64,000 nt of DNA. Origin: Curtobacterium sp. MCLR17_007. GTDB taxonomy: Bacteria; Actinomycetota; Actinomycetes; Actinomycetales; Microbacteriaceae. The stretch lies in NCBI RefSeq assembly GCF_003234655.2, contig NZ_CP126271.1:3348001-3412000 (forward strand), written 5' to 3'. The translations under genes were made by a program, and so were the position numbers. The notes beneath the pieces were generated by a model. That model searched no databases, was not told the DNA's origin, and worked only from the letters and a program-made list of their open reading frames with translations. Below, in pieces: positions 35,563 to 45,633 of the stretch; position 1 is the first letter of the stretch, and every line of letters starts with the position of its first letter.

Positions 35563-35586
35563 TGGCCTTGCCACGATTTGTTCAGA

Positions 35587-37227
35587 TCAGTGGAAGAAGT
35601 GCCGCTCGCCGGTGAAGTACATCGTCACGCCGGCCGCCGTCGCCGCCGCGATGACCTCGTCGTCACGGACGCTGCCCCCCGGCTGCGCGACTGCGCGCAC
35701 CCCGGCGTCGAGCAGGACCTGCAGTCCGTCGGCGAACGGGAAGAAGGCGTCGGAGGCGGCGACCGACCCGGCGGCACGGTCACCGGCGCGGGTCACGGCG
35801 AGGTGGCACGAGTCGACCCGGTTGACCTGGCCCATGCCGACCCCGACGCTCGCACCGCGGTTCGCCAACAGGATCGCGTTCGACTTCACCGCACGCGCCG
35901 CCTTCCACGCGAAGGCGAGGTCAGCCAGGGTCGCGTCGTCGGCGGGCGCGCCGGCGACCAGGTCCCACGTGGACTGGTCGAACGCCGTGAAGCGGTCGGC
36001 GTCCTGCACGAGGAACCCGCCGGAGATCTGCTTGACCTCGCGCGGGGCGAGTGCGAAGTCGGCCGGCAGGGTGAGGAGCCGGATGTTCTTCTTGCGCGAC
36101 AGGATCTCGAGGGCCTCGGGGTCGAAGCCCGGGGCGACGACGACCTCGGTGAAGACGTCCTTCACCGTCTCGGCCATCTGCACGGTCACGGGACGGTTCG
36201 CGGCGATCACCCCGCCGAACGCGGACAGCGGGTCGCAGGCGTGTGCGGCGGCGTGTGCCGAGGCGATCGGGTCGGCGGCGTCGGGGGCGGCGACCGCGAT
36301 GCCGCAGGGGTTGGCGTGCTTGATGACCGCGACGGCCGGCTCGGTGAAGTCGAACGCGGCACGGACGGCTGCGTCGGCGTCGACGTAGTTGTTGTACGAC
36401 ATCTCCTTGCCGTGCAGCTGCGTCGCCTGCGCGATCCCGGTACCGCCGTCGCCGGAGTACAGCGCCGCTGCCTGGTGCGCGTTCTCGCCGTAGCGGAGGG
36501 TCGCGGTCAGGTCGGCGTCGAACGACAGGTGGTCGTCGAAGGTGCCGGGTGTCTCGAGGTCGGGGTCGGACGCGACCACGTCGCCTGCGGTTGCGTCGAC
36601 AACGTCGCTGGCGAAGTACGAGGCCACCGCGGTGTCGTACGCGGCGGTGTGCGCGAAGGCCTGTGCTGCCAGGCGCTTCCGGAGCTCGAGCGAGGTCCCG
36701 CCGGCGCGGACGGCCTCGACGACCTCGGCGTAGGACGCGGGCGAGACGACGATCGCCACGTTCGGGTGGTTCTTCGCCGACGCGCGGACCATCGCCGGGC
36801 CGCCGATGTCGACGTTCTCGACCACGGTCGCGGTGTCGGCACCCGAGGCGACCGTCTCGACGAACGGGTACAGGTTCACGACGACGAGCTCGAACGCCTC
36901 GATCCCGAGGTCGGCGAGCTGCTGCTCGTGCGACTCGAGCCGCAGGTCGGCGAGCAGCCCCGCGTGCACGGACGGGTGCAGCGTCTTGACCCGGCCGTCC
37001 AGCGACTCGGGGAAGCCGGTGACGCTCGACACGTCGGTGACCGTGTAGCCGGCGTCGCGGATCGTCTGCGCGGTTGACCCGGTCGACACGAGCTCGACCC
37101 CCGCGTCGGCCAGTGCCCCGGCGAGCTCGAGCAGACCGGACTTGTCGCTGACGGAGATGAGGGCACGACGCACGGGGACGACGTCCCGGTCGCGGTACAG
37201 GCTGGGGTCGGCGGCGTGGACGCTCAT
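35587..37227 (-). CDS. purH: Bifunctional AICAR transformylase / IMP cyclohydrolase PurH
   Basis: Last two steps of IMP synthesis. 546 aa. N-terminal MGS-like cyclohydrolase domain (about 20-170) with [36 protein letters not shown] and NLYPF. C-terminal transformylase domain with [29 protein letters not shown] and [10 protein letters not shown], ending [13 protein letters not shown]. Start ATG at 37227 overlaps the purN stop (ATGA), so purN-purH is one translationally coupled unit. Confidence 0.97.
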   Translation of the reverse strand: MSVHAADPSLYRDRDVVPVRRALISVSDKSGLLELAGALADAGVELVSTGSTAQTIRDAGYTVTDVSSVTGFPESLDGRVKTLHPSVHAGLLADLRLESHEQQLADLGIEAFELVVVNLYPFVETVASGADTATVVENVDIGGPAMVRASAKNHPNVAIVVSPASYAEVVEAVRAGGTSLELRKRLAAQAFAHTAAYDTAVASYFASDVVDATAGDVVASDPDLETPGTFDDHLSFDADLTATLRYGENAHQAAALYSGDGGTGIAQATQLHGKEMSYNNYVDADAAVRAAFDFTEPAVAVIKHANPCGIAVAAPDAADPIASAHAAAHACDPLSAFGGVIAANRPVTVQMAETVKDVFTEVVVAPGFDPEALEILSRKKNIRLLTLPADFALAPREVKQISGGFLVQDADRFTAFDQSTWDLVAGAPADDATLADLAFAWKAARAVKSNAILLANRGASVGVGMGQVNRVDSCHLAVTRAGDRAAGSVAASDAFFPFADGLQVLLDAGVRAVAQPGGSVRDDEVIAAATAAGVTMYFTGERHFFH

Positions 37228-37817
37228 GCGCTCGTGGTGCCCTTCAGGTCGATGTGTCCGTTGGCGATGTCGAGGACGGTCTGGATCAGCAGGCGCCGCT
37301 CGACCGGCTTGATGCGGTCGTGCAACGTCGACTCGGAGTCGTGCGGCAGCACGGGAACGCGCTCCTGGGCCAGGATCGGCCCGCTGTCGACGCCGTCGTC
37401 GACCTGGATCACGCTGGCACCCGTCTCGCTGACCCCTGCGGCCAGGGCGTCACGGACGCCGTGCGCGCCCGGGAACTCGGGCAGGTACGCGGGGTGGGTG
37501 TTGATGACCGCGGGACCGAACTCGGAGACGACGGCCGGCGGCAGCAGGCGCATGAGTCCGGAGAGCACGAGCAGGTCCGGCGACCAGGGGCGGATCTGCT
37601 CGGCGAGCGCCTGACCCCAGTCGGCGCGCGAGTCGTAGCGCGAGTACGGCACCGAGAACGTCGGGATCGAGTACTCCTCGCCGAGACCGAGTCCCTCGGC
37701 GTCGCGGTCGGCACCGATGGCGACGACGCGGGCGGGGTACTCGGCGTCGCGGGTCGCCTCGAGCAGGGCCCGCAGGTTCGAGCCGGCACCGGAGATCAGG
37801 ACGACCAGTTCGAGCAC
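37224..37817 (-). CDS. purN: Phosphoribosylglycinamide formyltransferase PurN
   Basis: Transfers formyl from 10-formyl-THF to GAR, the third step of purine synthesis. 197 aa, normal length. [19 protein letters not shown] at the N-terminus binds phosphate; [20 protein letters not shown] contains the catalytic Asn and His, and [14 protein letters not shown] the catalytic Asp. GTG at 37817 follows TAGGGT (37824-37829) by six bases: leaderless. First gene of purN-purH. Confidence 0.96.
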   Translation of the reverse strand: MLELVVLISGAGSNLRALLEATRDAEYPARVVAIGADRDAEGLGLGEEYSIPTFSVPYSRYDSRADWGQALAEQIRPWSPDLLVLSGLMRLLPPAVVSEFGPAVINTHPAYLPEFPGAHGVRDALAAGVSETGASVIQVDDGVDSGPILAQERVPVLPHDSESTLHDRIKPVERRLLIQTVLDIANGHIDLKGTTSA

Positions 37818-37855
37818 GGGACAACCCTACCGGCGGTCGTGGCGTGCGACGCCCG

Positions 37856-39898
37856 TCACCGGTCGCCCTTCGGACGGCGCCACCACGGCAGCTCGTCCTC
37901 GGGGACCTGGTCGGTCGTGTCCCACCGCCCCGGCGCGGCCGGCGGCGGCGTGGGCTCGTCGGCGTCGTCGCGACCGGAGACGAACTCGGCGGTGCTCCAC
38001 GGGAACGCGCGCTGCTCGTCGCGGGCTCCGGCGACCTCGGGACGCTCCGGACGGTGGAGGTCGGGGCGGTCGTCGGGCGCGGTGTCGGCGCGCTCGGCGT
38101 CGGCGCCCGTCACGCGGTCCCGCAGGCTGCCGGCCCGGCTGCGGAGCGCAGCGGCGCGGCCGCGCAGGCCGTCGGTGCGGCCGCGCAGGCCGTCGGCGTG
38201 CCCGCGCAGGTCCCCGGCCCGGCCCTTGACCCCGTCCGCTGCGCCGCGCAGGCGGTCGCGGACGGCGCCGACCCGACTCCCGGGTCCGGCGGACGGCTCC
38301 GGCGTCGACGGCTGTTCACGAGGAGCAGCAGGCGTCGACGTCGGCGCACCGGAGCGCGCCCAGTCGGGCAGCGACACGTCGTGGTCCGGGTCGCGATCAG
38401 GTCGGTGGTCGGGGTCCGACCGGGAGGACCGTGGCGCGTCCGACGTGCGCCGCGCGTCGTCCTCGACGGGCTCGGTCACGGCACTGTCGGTCCCGTGGTC
38501 GCCCGCGCGAGTGGCGGCGTGGTGGGCCTCGGAGACGGCGAAGCGGTGCACGTCGGTCGTGCGCCCGGCACCGGCCCGGTCGAGGGCGTCGAGGAGGGAT
38601 CCCTCGGCGTGCACCTCGGCGTCGTCCCGGGCATCTTCGTCGGCCTCGTGCCAGTGCTCGCGGGCCCAGCGGCGCTCGGGCATGCGCACGAGGTCCTGCC
38701 CGATCGCCAGCGCGACGATCGCGGGGACGCCGACCTCGAGCGCGGCGAACAGCCCGACGACTAGGGCGTGTGGTCCGACGTCGGCGAGACGCCCTGGACC
38801 GAAGGACCCCGACGACAGCCAGGCGATGCCGCCCGTCAGGATCCCGGCCACGATGCCGGTCGCCAGACCCGCGGTAGCCCGGAGCAGCGCGCTGTCGTCC
38901 GCCCCCAGCGCCCGGACGAGCCGGGGACGCAGGAGCCCGCCGGCGGCGAACCCGGCGAGCACGGGCACCAGGATCCAGAGCAGCCCGAAGGTGTGACCAG
39001 ACGCCGGCAGCGCGCCGAACACCGGCAGCGCGGGGATCGGCCCCAGGGTCGTGCCGATCGGGGAGACCGTCGACCCGGTGCCGATCGCGAAGCCCGGGCC
39101 CACGAGCCACGACGTCGCCCAGCCGATGAAATCGGGCAGGAAGGCGAGCTGGCCGACGGTGAGTGCCACCCCGCCGACGATCTCGGCGTGCGAGCGCTCG
39201 TACAGGGTGATGACCTCGGCGAACGACCCGAACAGCAGGAACCCGACGACGATGCCGGCGACGGCGACCACGGCCGCGGTCGCCGCGGTGCCCGCACGCA
39301 GCCCGAAACCGGCGACGGTGCGCCAGACCTCGGGGACGCGGTGGAGCTGGTCGAGCACGCGCCCGGTCACCGGGTCGGCCGGCATCGAGCGGCGACGACG
39401 GCAGACCTCGGCGGCGGCGAGTGCCGGGACACCGAACCAGAGCGCGGGGAAGACGACCGCCTGCCACAGGGCCGGGTGGGTCGCGGCCGACGTCGACGAC
39501 AACCCGACACCGAGCCCGAGGACCGCTGCGACGGCGGTCCCGACCAGGATCCCGGTCACCCGGTGCTCGGTCTCGGCGAACCGGCGGCCGGCACGTGCGC
39601 CGAGCCACGCGGTGACCGCCGCGAACCCGAGTGCGGCCAGCGTGATCGTGATCGGGTCGCCCGCGCCGCTGACCCCGGAGGCCTTGGCCGCAGCGGCACC
39701 GAGCACGAACGTGACGTCCACCCCGTGGCCGACCAGCCAGACGCTGCCCGCGGCCTTCCAGAAGACGTCCCAGTCGACCTGCAGGCCGTACTCGAAGCCC
39801 CACAGCAGCGTCAGCGGGACCAGGGCGATCCCGAGGCCGACGCCGACCGTCACGACCGCTTCGATCGCGGCGAGCAGAGCGGTTCCCAGGCGGTTCAT
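37856..39898 (-). CDS. DUF6350 (PerM-like) membrane protein with long charged tail
   Basis: 680 aa. Residues 1-450 form about ten to twelve membrane segments, beginning MNRLGTALLAAIEAVVTVGV, as in the DUF6350/PerM family, implicated in cell division in mycobacteria. The C-terminal ~220 residues are cytoplasmic-like, acidic and disordered, with a repeated LRGxxDGLRGR pattern (about 595-632) that could form a helix. ATG at 39898 follows TATCCT (39906-39911) by seven bases: leaderless. It lies upstream of purN in the same direction, separated by 38 bp. Confidence 0.82.
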   Translation of the reverse strand: MNRLGTALLAAIEAVVTVGVGLGIALVPLTLLWGFEYGLQVDWDVFWKAAGSVWLVGHGVDVTFVLGAAAAKASGVSGAGDPITITLAALGFAAVTAWLGARAGRRFAETEHRVTGILVGTAVAAVLGLGVGLSSTSAATHPALWQAVVFPALWFGVPALAAAEVCRRRRSMPADPVTGRVLDQLHRVPEVWRTVAGFGLRAGTAATAAVVAVAGIVVGFLLFGSFAEVITLYERSHAEIVGGVALTVGQLAFLPDFIGWATSWLVGPGFAIGTGSTVSPIGTTLGPIPALPVFGALPASGHTFGLLWILVPVLAGFAAGGLLRPRLVRALGADDSALLRATAGLATGIVAGILTGGIAWLSSGSFGPGRLADVGPHALVVGLFAALEVGVPAIVALAIGQDLVRMPERRWAREHWHEADEDARDDAEVHAEGSLLDALDRAGAGRTTDVHRFAVSEAHHAATRAGDHGTDSAVTEPVEDDARRTSDAPRSSRSDPDHRPDRDPDHDVSLPDWARSGAPTSTPAAPREQPSTPEPSAGPGSRVGAVRDRLRGAADGVKGRAGDLRGHADGLRGRTDGLRGRAAALRSRAGSLRDRVTGADAERADTAPDDRPDLHRPERPEVAGARDEQRAFPWSTAEFVSGRDDADEPTPPPAAPGRWDTTDQVPEDELPWWRRPKGDR

Positions 39899-40011
39899 CG
39901 CAGCGAGGATACGTGCCCGGCCGCATGGAGTCGGGCTGACGCGCGGCTGATCGTCCGAGCTCCACGACCCGCGCTCTGAGGTTGCGAGCTCGACACGCCA
40001 TCCGAGGAACC

Positions 40012-40992
40012 GTGTACGGTGAAATTCCGGTGCCGGATGCAAGGGAGTTCTCATGGAGATCAGTCGCGGCATCCTGTCGAACATCACCAGCCGATCTCGG
40101 CTGGCTCCTCCGGCGCTCGCGCGGGGCACGCGTGGCGATGGTGGCTGAGCGGAGCCGCCGGAAGGCGAGCTGGATCAGCGCCTTGGTACTGCCCGACGGA
40201 GGCGTCGAGCGGGACGCCTCCGGGAACTTCGATCATCGCCTCCTGCGGGAGTGGGGCAGCGTGACGAAGAGCCTCACCGCGGCGGCGGTGACGGAAGCGG
40301 CCCGGCGCGGTTCCTTCTCCCTGGACGACGAGGTCGCAGCCCTCGTGCCGAGGTTGCCGCGCGCGAAGTACGCGATCGGGGAGCTGATCGAGCACAGAAG
40401 CGGGCTGCTCCGCGTTCCATGGCAGATGATGCTGCGCCCGTCCCGCGACCCCTACCGGTCGGTTGCGAACAGAGCACTACCTGAACGGTGGTCGGTGCCC
40501 CTTGGGGACCGAGGGGCGTACCTGTACTCCAACACGGGGTACGCGGTTCTCGGCGAGGTACTCGATGCCACGACTGGCGGATGGTGGGACTGGACGCGAC
40601 AGAACGTGTTCGGCGCAGATCTTGCGCGGTCTCCGACCCTTGCTCCCGACCAAGAGCTGATGGCGGTGCACTCGGGGACGAACGGTGCGCCTCGTCGACC
40701 CTGGACGCTCAGCAACGGTCCGTTCGCGGCTGCCGGCGGGGTGTGGTCCACGTTCGACGACCTGGTCGCGTTTGCCAGATGGAGTGCACGAGGCGCGGAC
40801 ACGCCTCCGGGATGGTCACGGCGCGACGGAGCGGACTTCATCAACGGAGCCACGCGAGACGCTCACGTCAGCATCGTCCGATCACTGGACGACGGCTGCG
40901 TCGCCGTCGTCCACTCCCTCGGACTCGGCTTCGCGACCGACTCCATGGCCGTCGACCTCCTCCGGACTGCACGGCGCCCCGGCTGCTCTTGA
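40012..40992 (+). CDS. Serine hydrolase / class C beta-lactamase-like protein
   Basis: 326 aa from GTG 40012. Active-site motif SVTK (in LREWGSVTKSLTAAAV, about residue 85) and YSN (AYLYSNTGYAVLGEV), then a HSGT-like third motif AVHSGTNGAP; the C-terminal VAVVHSLGLGF fits the KTG-like strand. Peptidase, esterase or beta-lactamase activity cannot be told apart. The start is uncertain: GTG 40012, GTG 40030 and ATG 40138 are in frame, and none has an ideal ribosome site, while an out-of-frame ATG at 40053 has AAGGGAG. No signal peptide. Codon use is less GC-biased than neighbours (AGT, AGA, TTT, CGA), suggesting recent acquisition. A terminator follows. Confidence 0.75.
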   Translation: MYGEIPVPDAREFSWRSVAASCRTSPADLGWLLRRSRGARVAMVAERSRRKASWISALVLPDGGVERDASGNFDHRLLREWGSVTKSLTAAAVTEAARRGSFSLDDEVAALVPRLPRAKYAIGELIEHRSGLLRVPWQMMLRPSRDPYRSVANRALPERWSVPLGDRGAYLYSNTGYAVLGEVLDATTGGWWDWTRQNVFGADLARSPTLAPDQELMAVHSGTNGAPRRPWTLSNGPFAAAGGVWSTFDDLVAFARWSARGADTPPGWSRRDGADFINGATRDAHVSIVRSLDDGCVAVVHSLGLGFATDSMAVDLLRTARRPGCS

Positions 40993-41030
40993 CCCTTCAG
41001 CAGAAGCCTTCTGGCACACGATGCGAGACG

Positions 41031-41070
41031 GACGGGAGGCCCGGTGCCGACTGGCACCGGGCCTCCCGTC
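41031..41070. terminator. GGAGGC-family bidirectional terminator between serine hydrolase and sucD
   Basis: GACGGGAGGCCCGGTGCC (18 bases) and its exact complement, loop GACT. It serves two convergent genes ending at 40992 and 41095. Confidence 0.9.
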
Positions 41071-41094
41071 TGGTCTTCCGAGGGACCTCAGCCG

Positions 41095-41982
41095 CTAGTG
41101 GGCGGCGACCACCTCGCGCAGCAGCGCTGCCGTCTCGGACGGCGTCTTGCCGACCTTGACGCCAGCCGCCTCGAGCGCCTGCTTCTTCGCCTCGGCGGTG
41201 CCGGCCGAGCCGGACACGATCGCGCCGGCGTGGCCCATCGTCTTGCCCTCGGGGGCCGTGAAGCCCGCGACGTACCCGACGACCGGCTTCGTGACGTGCG
41301 CCTTGATGTAGTCGGCAGCGCGCTCCTCGGCGTCGCCGCCGATCTCGCCGATCATCACGATCGCGGTCGTCTCGGGGTCGGCCTCGAACGCGGCGAGCGC
41401 GTCGATGTGCGTCGTGCCGATGACCGGGTCGCCGCCGATGCCGATGGCGGTCGAGAAGCCCAGGTCACGCAGCTCGTACATCATCTGGTAGGTCAGGGTG
41501 CCCGACTTCGAGACGAGGCCGATCGGGCCCTTGCCGGTGATCGTCGCCGGAGTGATGCCGACGAGCGACTCACCCGGGGTGATGATGCCCGGGCAGTTCG
41601 GGCCGATGATGCGGGTCTTCCCGCCGAGCGCCTTGGCGTGCGCCCAGAACTCGGCCGAGTCCTGCACGGGGATGCCCTCGGTGATGACGACGACGAGCGG
41701 GATCTCGGCGTCGATGGCCTCCATCACGGCGTCCTTCGCGAACGCCGGCGGGACGAAGACGATCGAGACGTCGGCACCGGTGGTGTCGATGGCCTCGCGC
41801 ACCGAGCCGAAGACGGGCAGCTCGACGTCGCCGTGGGTGACGGTCGTGCCGGCCTTGCGGGCGTTCACGCCACCGACCACCTGCGTGCCGGCCTTGAGCA
41901 TGAGTGCGGTGTGCTTGGTGCCCTCGCCGCCGGTGATGCCCTGGACGATGACCTTGGAGTCCTTGTTGAGGAAGATCGACAT
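41095..41982 (-). CDS. sucD: Succinyl-CoA synthetase alpha subunit SucD
   Basis: ADP/GDP-forming ligase subunit that carries the phosphohistidine, linking succinyl-CoA to substrate-level phosphorylation in the TCA cycle. 295 aa. CoA-binding [15 protein letters not shown] near residue 14, and the active His in [15 protein letters not shown] after KTMGHAG (GHAGA). Follows sucC after 11 bp, with a ribosome site GGGAC region. Terminated by the hairpin at 41031. Confidence 0.96.
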   Translation of the reverse strand: MSIFLNKDSKVIVQGITGGEGTKHTALMLKAGTQVVGGVNARKAGTTVTHGDVELPVFGSVREAIDTTGADVSIVFVPPAFAKDAVMEAIDAEIPLVVVITEGIPVQDSAEFWAHAKALGGKTRIIGPNCPGIITPGESLVGITPATITGKGPIGLVSKSGTLTYQMMYELRDLGFSTAIGIGGDPVIGTTHIDALAAFEADPETTAIVMIGEIGGDAEERAADYIKAHVTKPVVGYVAGFTAPEGKTMGHAGAIVSGSAGTAEAKKQALEAAGVKVGKTPSETAALLREVVAAH

Positions 41983-41993
41983 GGTCAGTCCCT

Positions 41994-43163
41994 TCAGGCC
42001 GCTGCGGCGGCGAGTTCGGCGGCCTGCTCGGCCGCGTCGTCCATGGTCGCGGCGACGGTGACGAGCGGGTGCGCTGCCTCCGCCAGGATCCGGCGACCTT
42101 CTTCCACGTTGTTGCCGTCCAGGCGCACGACGAGCGGCTTGGTGGCCGCGTCGCCGAGGATGCCGAGCGCGGCGACGATGCCGTTCGCGACGGCGTCGCA
42201 GGCGGTGATGCCGCCGAACACGTTCACGAACACGCTCTTGACCTGCGGGTCGCCGAGGATGACGTCGAGGCCGTTGGCCATGACCTCGGCCGAGGCACCG
42301 CCGCCGATGTCGAGGAAGTTCGCGGGCTTGACGCCGCCGTGGCGCTCACCGGCGTAGGCGACGACGTCGAGCGTCGACATGACGAGCCCCGCGCCGTTGC
42401 CGATGACGCCGACCTGGCCGTCGAGCTTGACGTAGTTCAGGCCGTGCGCCTTCGCCTTGGCTTCGAGCGGGTCCTCGCTGGCGGTGTCCTCGAGCTGCTT
42501 GTGGGCGTCGTGGCGGAAGTCGGCGTTCTCGTCGAGGGAGACCTTGCCGTCGAGCGCCAGGATCTGACCGTCACCCGTGCGGACGAGGGGGTTCACCTCG
42601 ACCAGCGTGGCGTCCTCGCCGGCGAACACGTCGTAGAGCTTCACGAAGACACCGGCGACCTGCTCGACGAGTTCGTCCGGGAACCCGGCCTGGCGAGCGA
42701 TGTCCTCGCCGGCCTCCTGGTTGATCCCGGTCAGCGGGTTCACCTCGACGCGGGCGAGCGCCTCGGGCTTCTCGACCGCGAGCTGCTCGATCTCCATGCC
42801 GCCCTCGACGCTGACGAGCGACAGGTAGGAGCGGTTGGCGCGGTCGAGCAGCACGGAGAAGTAGAACTCCTCGGCGATGTCGGCACCCTGGGCGACCATG
42901 ACGCGCTGCACGGTGTGGCCCTTGATGTCGAGGCCGAGGATCGCCTGCGCGTGCTCGAACGCCTCGTCCGGGGTCTTCGCGACCTTGACGCCGCCGGCCT
43001 TGCCGCGGCCGCCGACCTTCACCTGCGCCTTGACGACGACCACGCCACCGATCTTCTCGGCAGCCGCCCTCGCCTCCTCTGGGGTGTCGGCGATGATGCC
43101 CTGCAGCACAGGGACGCCGTAGGACTCGAAGAGGTCCCTGGCCTGGTACTCGAAAAGATCCAC
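41994..43163 (-). CDS. sucC: Succinyl-CoA synthetase beta subunit SucC
   Basis: 389 aa, normal length. N-terminal ATP-grasp domain begins [19 protein letters not shown] (initiator GTG read as Met), with [19 protein letters not shown], then CoA-ligase domain with [18 protein letters not shown] and [19 protein letters not shown] 43163 is used because the longer open frame reaches into the promoter region and gives an unrelated N-terminus. A TAGTGT -10-like box on the minus strand (43272-43267) puts the start of transcription about 95 bases upstream. GGAAGAAG precedes the start. Confidence 0.95.
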   Translation of the reverse strand: MDLFEYQARDLFESYGVPVLQGIIADTPEEARAAAEKIGGVVVVKAQVKVGGRGKAGGVKVAKTPDEAFEHAQAILGLDIKGHTVQRVMVAQGADIAEEFYFSVLLDRANRSYLSLVSVEGGMEIEQLAVEKPEALARVEVNPLTGINQEAGEDIARQAGFPDELVEQVAGVFVKLYDVFAGEDATLVEVNPLVRTGDGQILALDGKVSLDENADFRHDAHKQLEDTASEDPLEAKAKAHGLNYVKLDGQVGVIGNGAGLVMSTLDVVAYAGERHGGVKPANFLDIGGGASAEVMANGLDVILGDPQVKSVFVNVFGGITACDAVANGIVAALGILGDAATKPLVVRLDGNNVEEGRRILAEAAHPLVTVAATMDDAAEQAAELAAAAA

Positions 43164-43407
43164 GCTGTTCTTCTTCCCGCACGGTTCGTGCGATCGGCAT
43201 CGGTTCCACGCGGTCGCAGCACTCTCCGTCGAGGGTCGCTCGATGTCGAGACAACGGCCGCGGACCACACTAGCGGCGGCAGGTGGACAACGCGTGCGTC
43301 CGTCGGGAGGCACGGATCACGTCGGGTGGTTCGGCCGTCGCCGACCGGATGGCCACCGCGCGCAGTCCCGGTGCAGGCCGCCAGGACCGGCTCGGCACGG
43401 TGGATCG

Positions 43408-45033
43408 ATGCACGACGCACTCCGCACCCGAGCCGCCGAGGTCTTCGGCTGGCAGCTCCGCCCCGACCAGCAGACCGTGATCGACGCCGTCCTCGCGGGC
43501 CGGGACGCCCTCGCCGTGATGCCGACGGGCTCGGGCAAGTCCGCGATCTACCAGGTGGCGGGACTCGCCCTCGACGGCCTGGTCGTCGTGGTCTCGCCGC
43601 TGGTCGCGCTGCAGGAAGACCAGGTCGTCGGCCTGGCACAGCACCCTGACGCACCGAAGGGCGTGACGGTGAACGCCACCAAGCGGTCCCGCGACCTGAC
43701 CGAGGCGTGGGAGGCGGTCACCGCGGGCGACGTCCGCTACGTCTTCCTCGCGCCGGAGCAGCTCGCGAAGCCCGACGTGCAGGACCGCCTGCGCGACGCC
43801 GGGGTCGGCCTGGTCACGGTGGACGAGGCGCACTGCGTGTCGTCCTGGGGCCACGACTTCCGCCCGGACTACCTGGCGCTCGGCGAGGCGATCGAGCGCC
43901 TGGGGCGTCCGCCCGTGCTGGCCCTGACCGCGACGGGCTCCGCCCCCGTGCGGGACGACGTCGTCGCGCGGCTCGGGATGCGCGACCCGCTCGTGCTCGC
44001 GGCCGGGTTCGACCGTCCGGAGCTCCGGCTCGAGGTCCGACGCCACGAGGACGACGAGGGCAAGCGCGAGGCCGTCGTCGCGCAGGTCGCCGGGCTGCCC
44101 GGCGCCGGGGTCGTCTACGTCGCCACGCGGGCCGAGACCCTCGTGTATGCCGACGAGCTCGTCGAGCACGGTCGCCGCGCACAGCCGTACCACGCCGGAC
44201 TCCGCGTGCGGGACCGGGAGCGGGTGCTGACCGGCTTCCACGACGGCTCCGTCGAGGTCGTGGTCGCCACGAGCGCGTTCGGGATGGGCATCGACAAGCC
44301 CGACGTCCGCTTCGTGGTGCACGCCGACGTGCCCGAGTCCGTCGACGCCTACTACCAGGAGGTCGGACGCGCCGGTCGTGACGGCGACGATGCCCTGGCC
44401 ACGCTGCACTACCGCGCCGAGGACCTGGGCCTGCGACGCTTCTTCGCGTCCGGCAGCCCGCGGCCCGCTTCGCTCCGCGCTGTCTTCGACGCCGTCCCCG
44501 CATCCGGGGCGATCGCCCGGACCGACCTGCCGGACGCATCGGGCCTCGCCGCACGCACCGCTGGCCGGGCGGTCAACGCCCTCGTCGAGGCCGGTGTGCT
44601 CGTCGACGGCCACGACGGCGTCGCCCGCGCGGCGGACGGCCCGGCGACCGCCGATGCCGCTGCCCGGGCGGCGAAGGAGCGGGCGCACGAGCGCGAGCGG
44701 GTCGAGGAGTCCCGGATCGCCATGATGCGCGAGTTCGCCGAGACACAGGGCTGCCGGCGACAGTTCCTGCTCGGGTACTTCGGGGACGAACTCGCCGAGC
44801 CGTGCGGCAACTGCGACACGTGCACCGCCGGCACCGCCGCCGTCACGCATGCAGCCGACGGGTCGCACGACGCCGAGTGGCCGCCGGACGCCGACGTGGA
44901 GCACGCGGAGTGGGGTCACGGCACGGTGATGAGCACCGAGGACGACCGGCTGACGGTGTTCTTCGAGTCGGCGGGCTACCGCACGCTGGCGCTCGCGGAC
45001 GTGGAGGACCGGCACCTGCTCGAGCGCGTCTGA
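43408..45033 (+). CDS. recQ: RecQ family ATP-dependent DNA helicase
   Basis: 541 aa 3'-5' DNA helicase for recombination and fork repair. Walker A MPTGSGKSAIYQ (about 38), DEAH box VDEAHCVSSWGHDFRPDYL, motif VI YYQEVGRAGRDGDDALA. C-terminal zinc site in CRRQFLLGYFGDELAEPCGN then CDTC. There is no HRDC domain; the tail is a short acidic module (DVEHAEWGHGTVMSTEDDRL) like that in other actinobacterial short RecQ proteins. ATG at 43408 begins the conserved domain directly. Divergent from sucCD. Confidence 0.93.
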   Translation: MHDALRTRAAEVFGWQLRPDQQTVIDAVLAGRDALAVMPTGSGKSAIYQVAGLALDGLVVVVSPLVALQEDQVVGLAQHPDAPKGVTVNATKRSRDLTEAWEAVTAGDVRYVFLAPEQLAKPDVQDRLRDAGVGLVTVDEAHCVSSWGHDFRPDYLALGEAIERLGRPPVLALTATGSAPVRDDVVARLGMRDPLVLAAGFDRPELRLEVRRHEDDEGKREAVVAQVAGLPGAGVVYVATRAETLVYADELVEHGRRAQPYHAGLRVRDRERVLTGFHDGSVEVVVATSAFGMGIDKPDVRFVVHADVPESVDAYYQEVGRAGRDGDDALATLHYRAEDLGLRRFFASGSPRPASLRAVFDAVPASGAIARTDLPDASGLAARTAGRAVNALVEAGVLVDGHDGVARAADGPATADAAARAAKERAHERERVEESRIAMMREFAETQGCRRQFLLGYFGDELAEPCGNCDTCTAGTAAVTHAADGSHDAEWPPDADVEHAEWGHGTVMSTEDDRLTVFFESAGYRTLALADVEDRHLLERV

Positions 45034-45050
45034 CGACCGGCGGGGGGATG

Positions 45051-45082
45051 CGCGGTCGCCCGGCTCCAGGCCGGCGACCGCG
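45051..45082 (+). terminator. Terminator after recQ
   Basis: CGCGGTCGC and GCGACCGCG form a 9-bp stem with a partly paired centre, about 18 bases after the stop. No T tract. Confidence 0.6.
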
Positions 45083-45222
45083 CTCCACTCCCCCGAGCAC
45101 GAGCACGAGCAGTGTGCACGTCCTCCGTGTCCTGCCGGTGACGCCCGGGTGAACGGGCGACATCCTGGGCGGCGCTCGGAGCCGTGCGGCGTACACAGGA
45201 ACACCCGACGGAAGGAGCGCGG

Positions 45223-45633
45223 ATGACCGCGGAACAGAACCAGCAGGCCCAGGAACGACTCGGCGAGATCCTCGAGGCACGCGCGTTCGACCGGTTCGAC
45301 GAGGTGTGGGCCGACGACGTCGTGGACCACGACCCCGCTCCGGACCAGGCCCCGGGGCTGGCCGGCATCGTGGACTTCTGGCAGCAGTTCACGACGGCGT
45401 TCCCGGACCTGGCGCTCGAGCCGGACCCGCTCGTCGTGACCGACGACTACATCACCGCGGTCTTCACCATCCGCGGCACGCACACCGGCGTGTTCCAGGG
45501 CCACCAGCCGACCGGCAAGGCCTTCACCGTCCGAGGCATCCAGGTGTCGAGGTTCCGTGACGGCAAGATCGCCGAACGCTGGGGCGCCACCGACGAGAAG
45601 GGCCTCGCGGCTCAGCTCGGACTCGACGCCTGA
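45223..45633 (+). CDS. SnoaL-like / NTF2-fold polyketide cyclase-family protein
   Basis: 136 aa single-domain cone-fold protein with the ester-cyclase/SnoaL pattern: WADDVVDHDPAPDQ, IVDFWQQFTTAFPDL and FRDGKIAERWGATDEKGL. Members are isomerases, hydrolases or binding proteins; no specific activity can be assigned. ATG at 45223 follows GGAAGGAG. The stop lies inside a heptamer repeat. Confidence 0.82.
   Translation: MTAEQNQQAQERLGEILEARAFDRFDEVWADDVVDHDPAPDQAPGLAGIVDFWQQFTTAFPDLALEPDPLVVTDDYITAVFTIRGTHTGVFQGHQPTGKAFTVRGIQVSRFRDGKIAERWGATDEKGLAAQLGLDA

Larger units (their letters stand above)
35082..35586. other. 505-bp leader and intergenic region before the ABC exporter
   Basis: No gene of normal size. 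It holds, on the minus strand: a promoter (35534-35562), a 35-aa ORF with a good ribosome site (35338-35445), a 7-bp hairpin directly after its stop (35317-35335), and a second small ORF touching the exporter start. A lone GGAGGCTCGG arm lies at 35152-35161. Confidence 0.6.

Noticed and set aside
35438..36388. 316-aa plus-strand open frame over the exporter leader and purH
   Set aside because: Mostly antisense to purH, which has unmistakable motifs; no homologous features.
43163..43313. Upstream extension of sucC to 43313
   Set aside because: Would read through the promoter region; the conserved SucC start [12 protein letters not shown] is at 43163.
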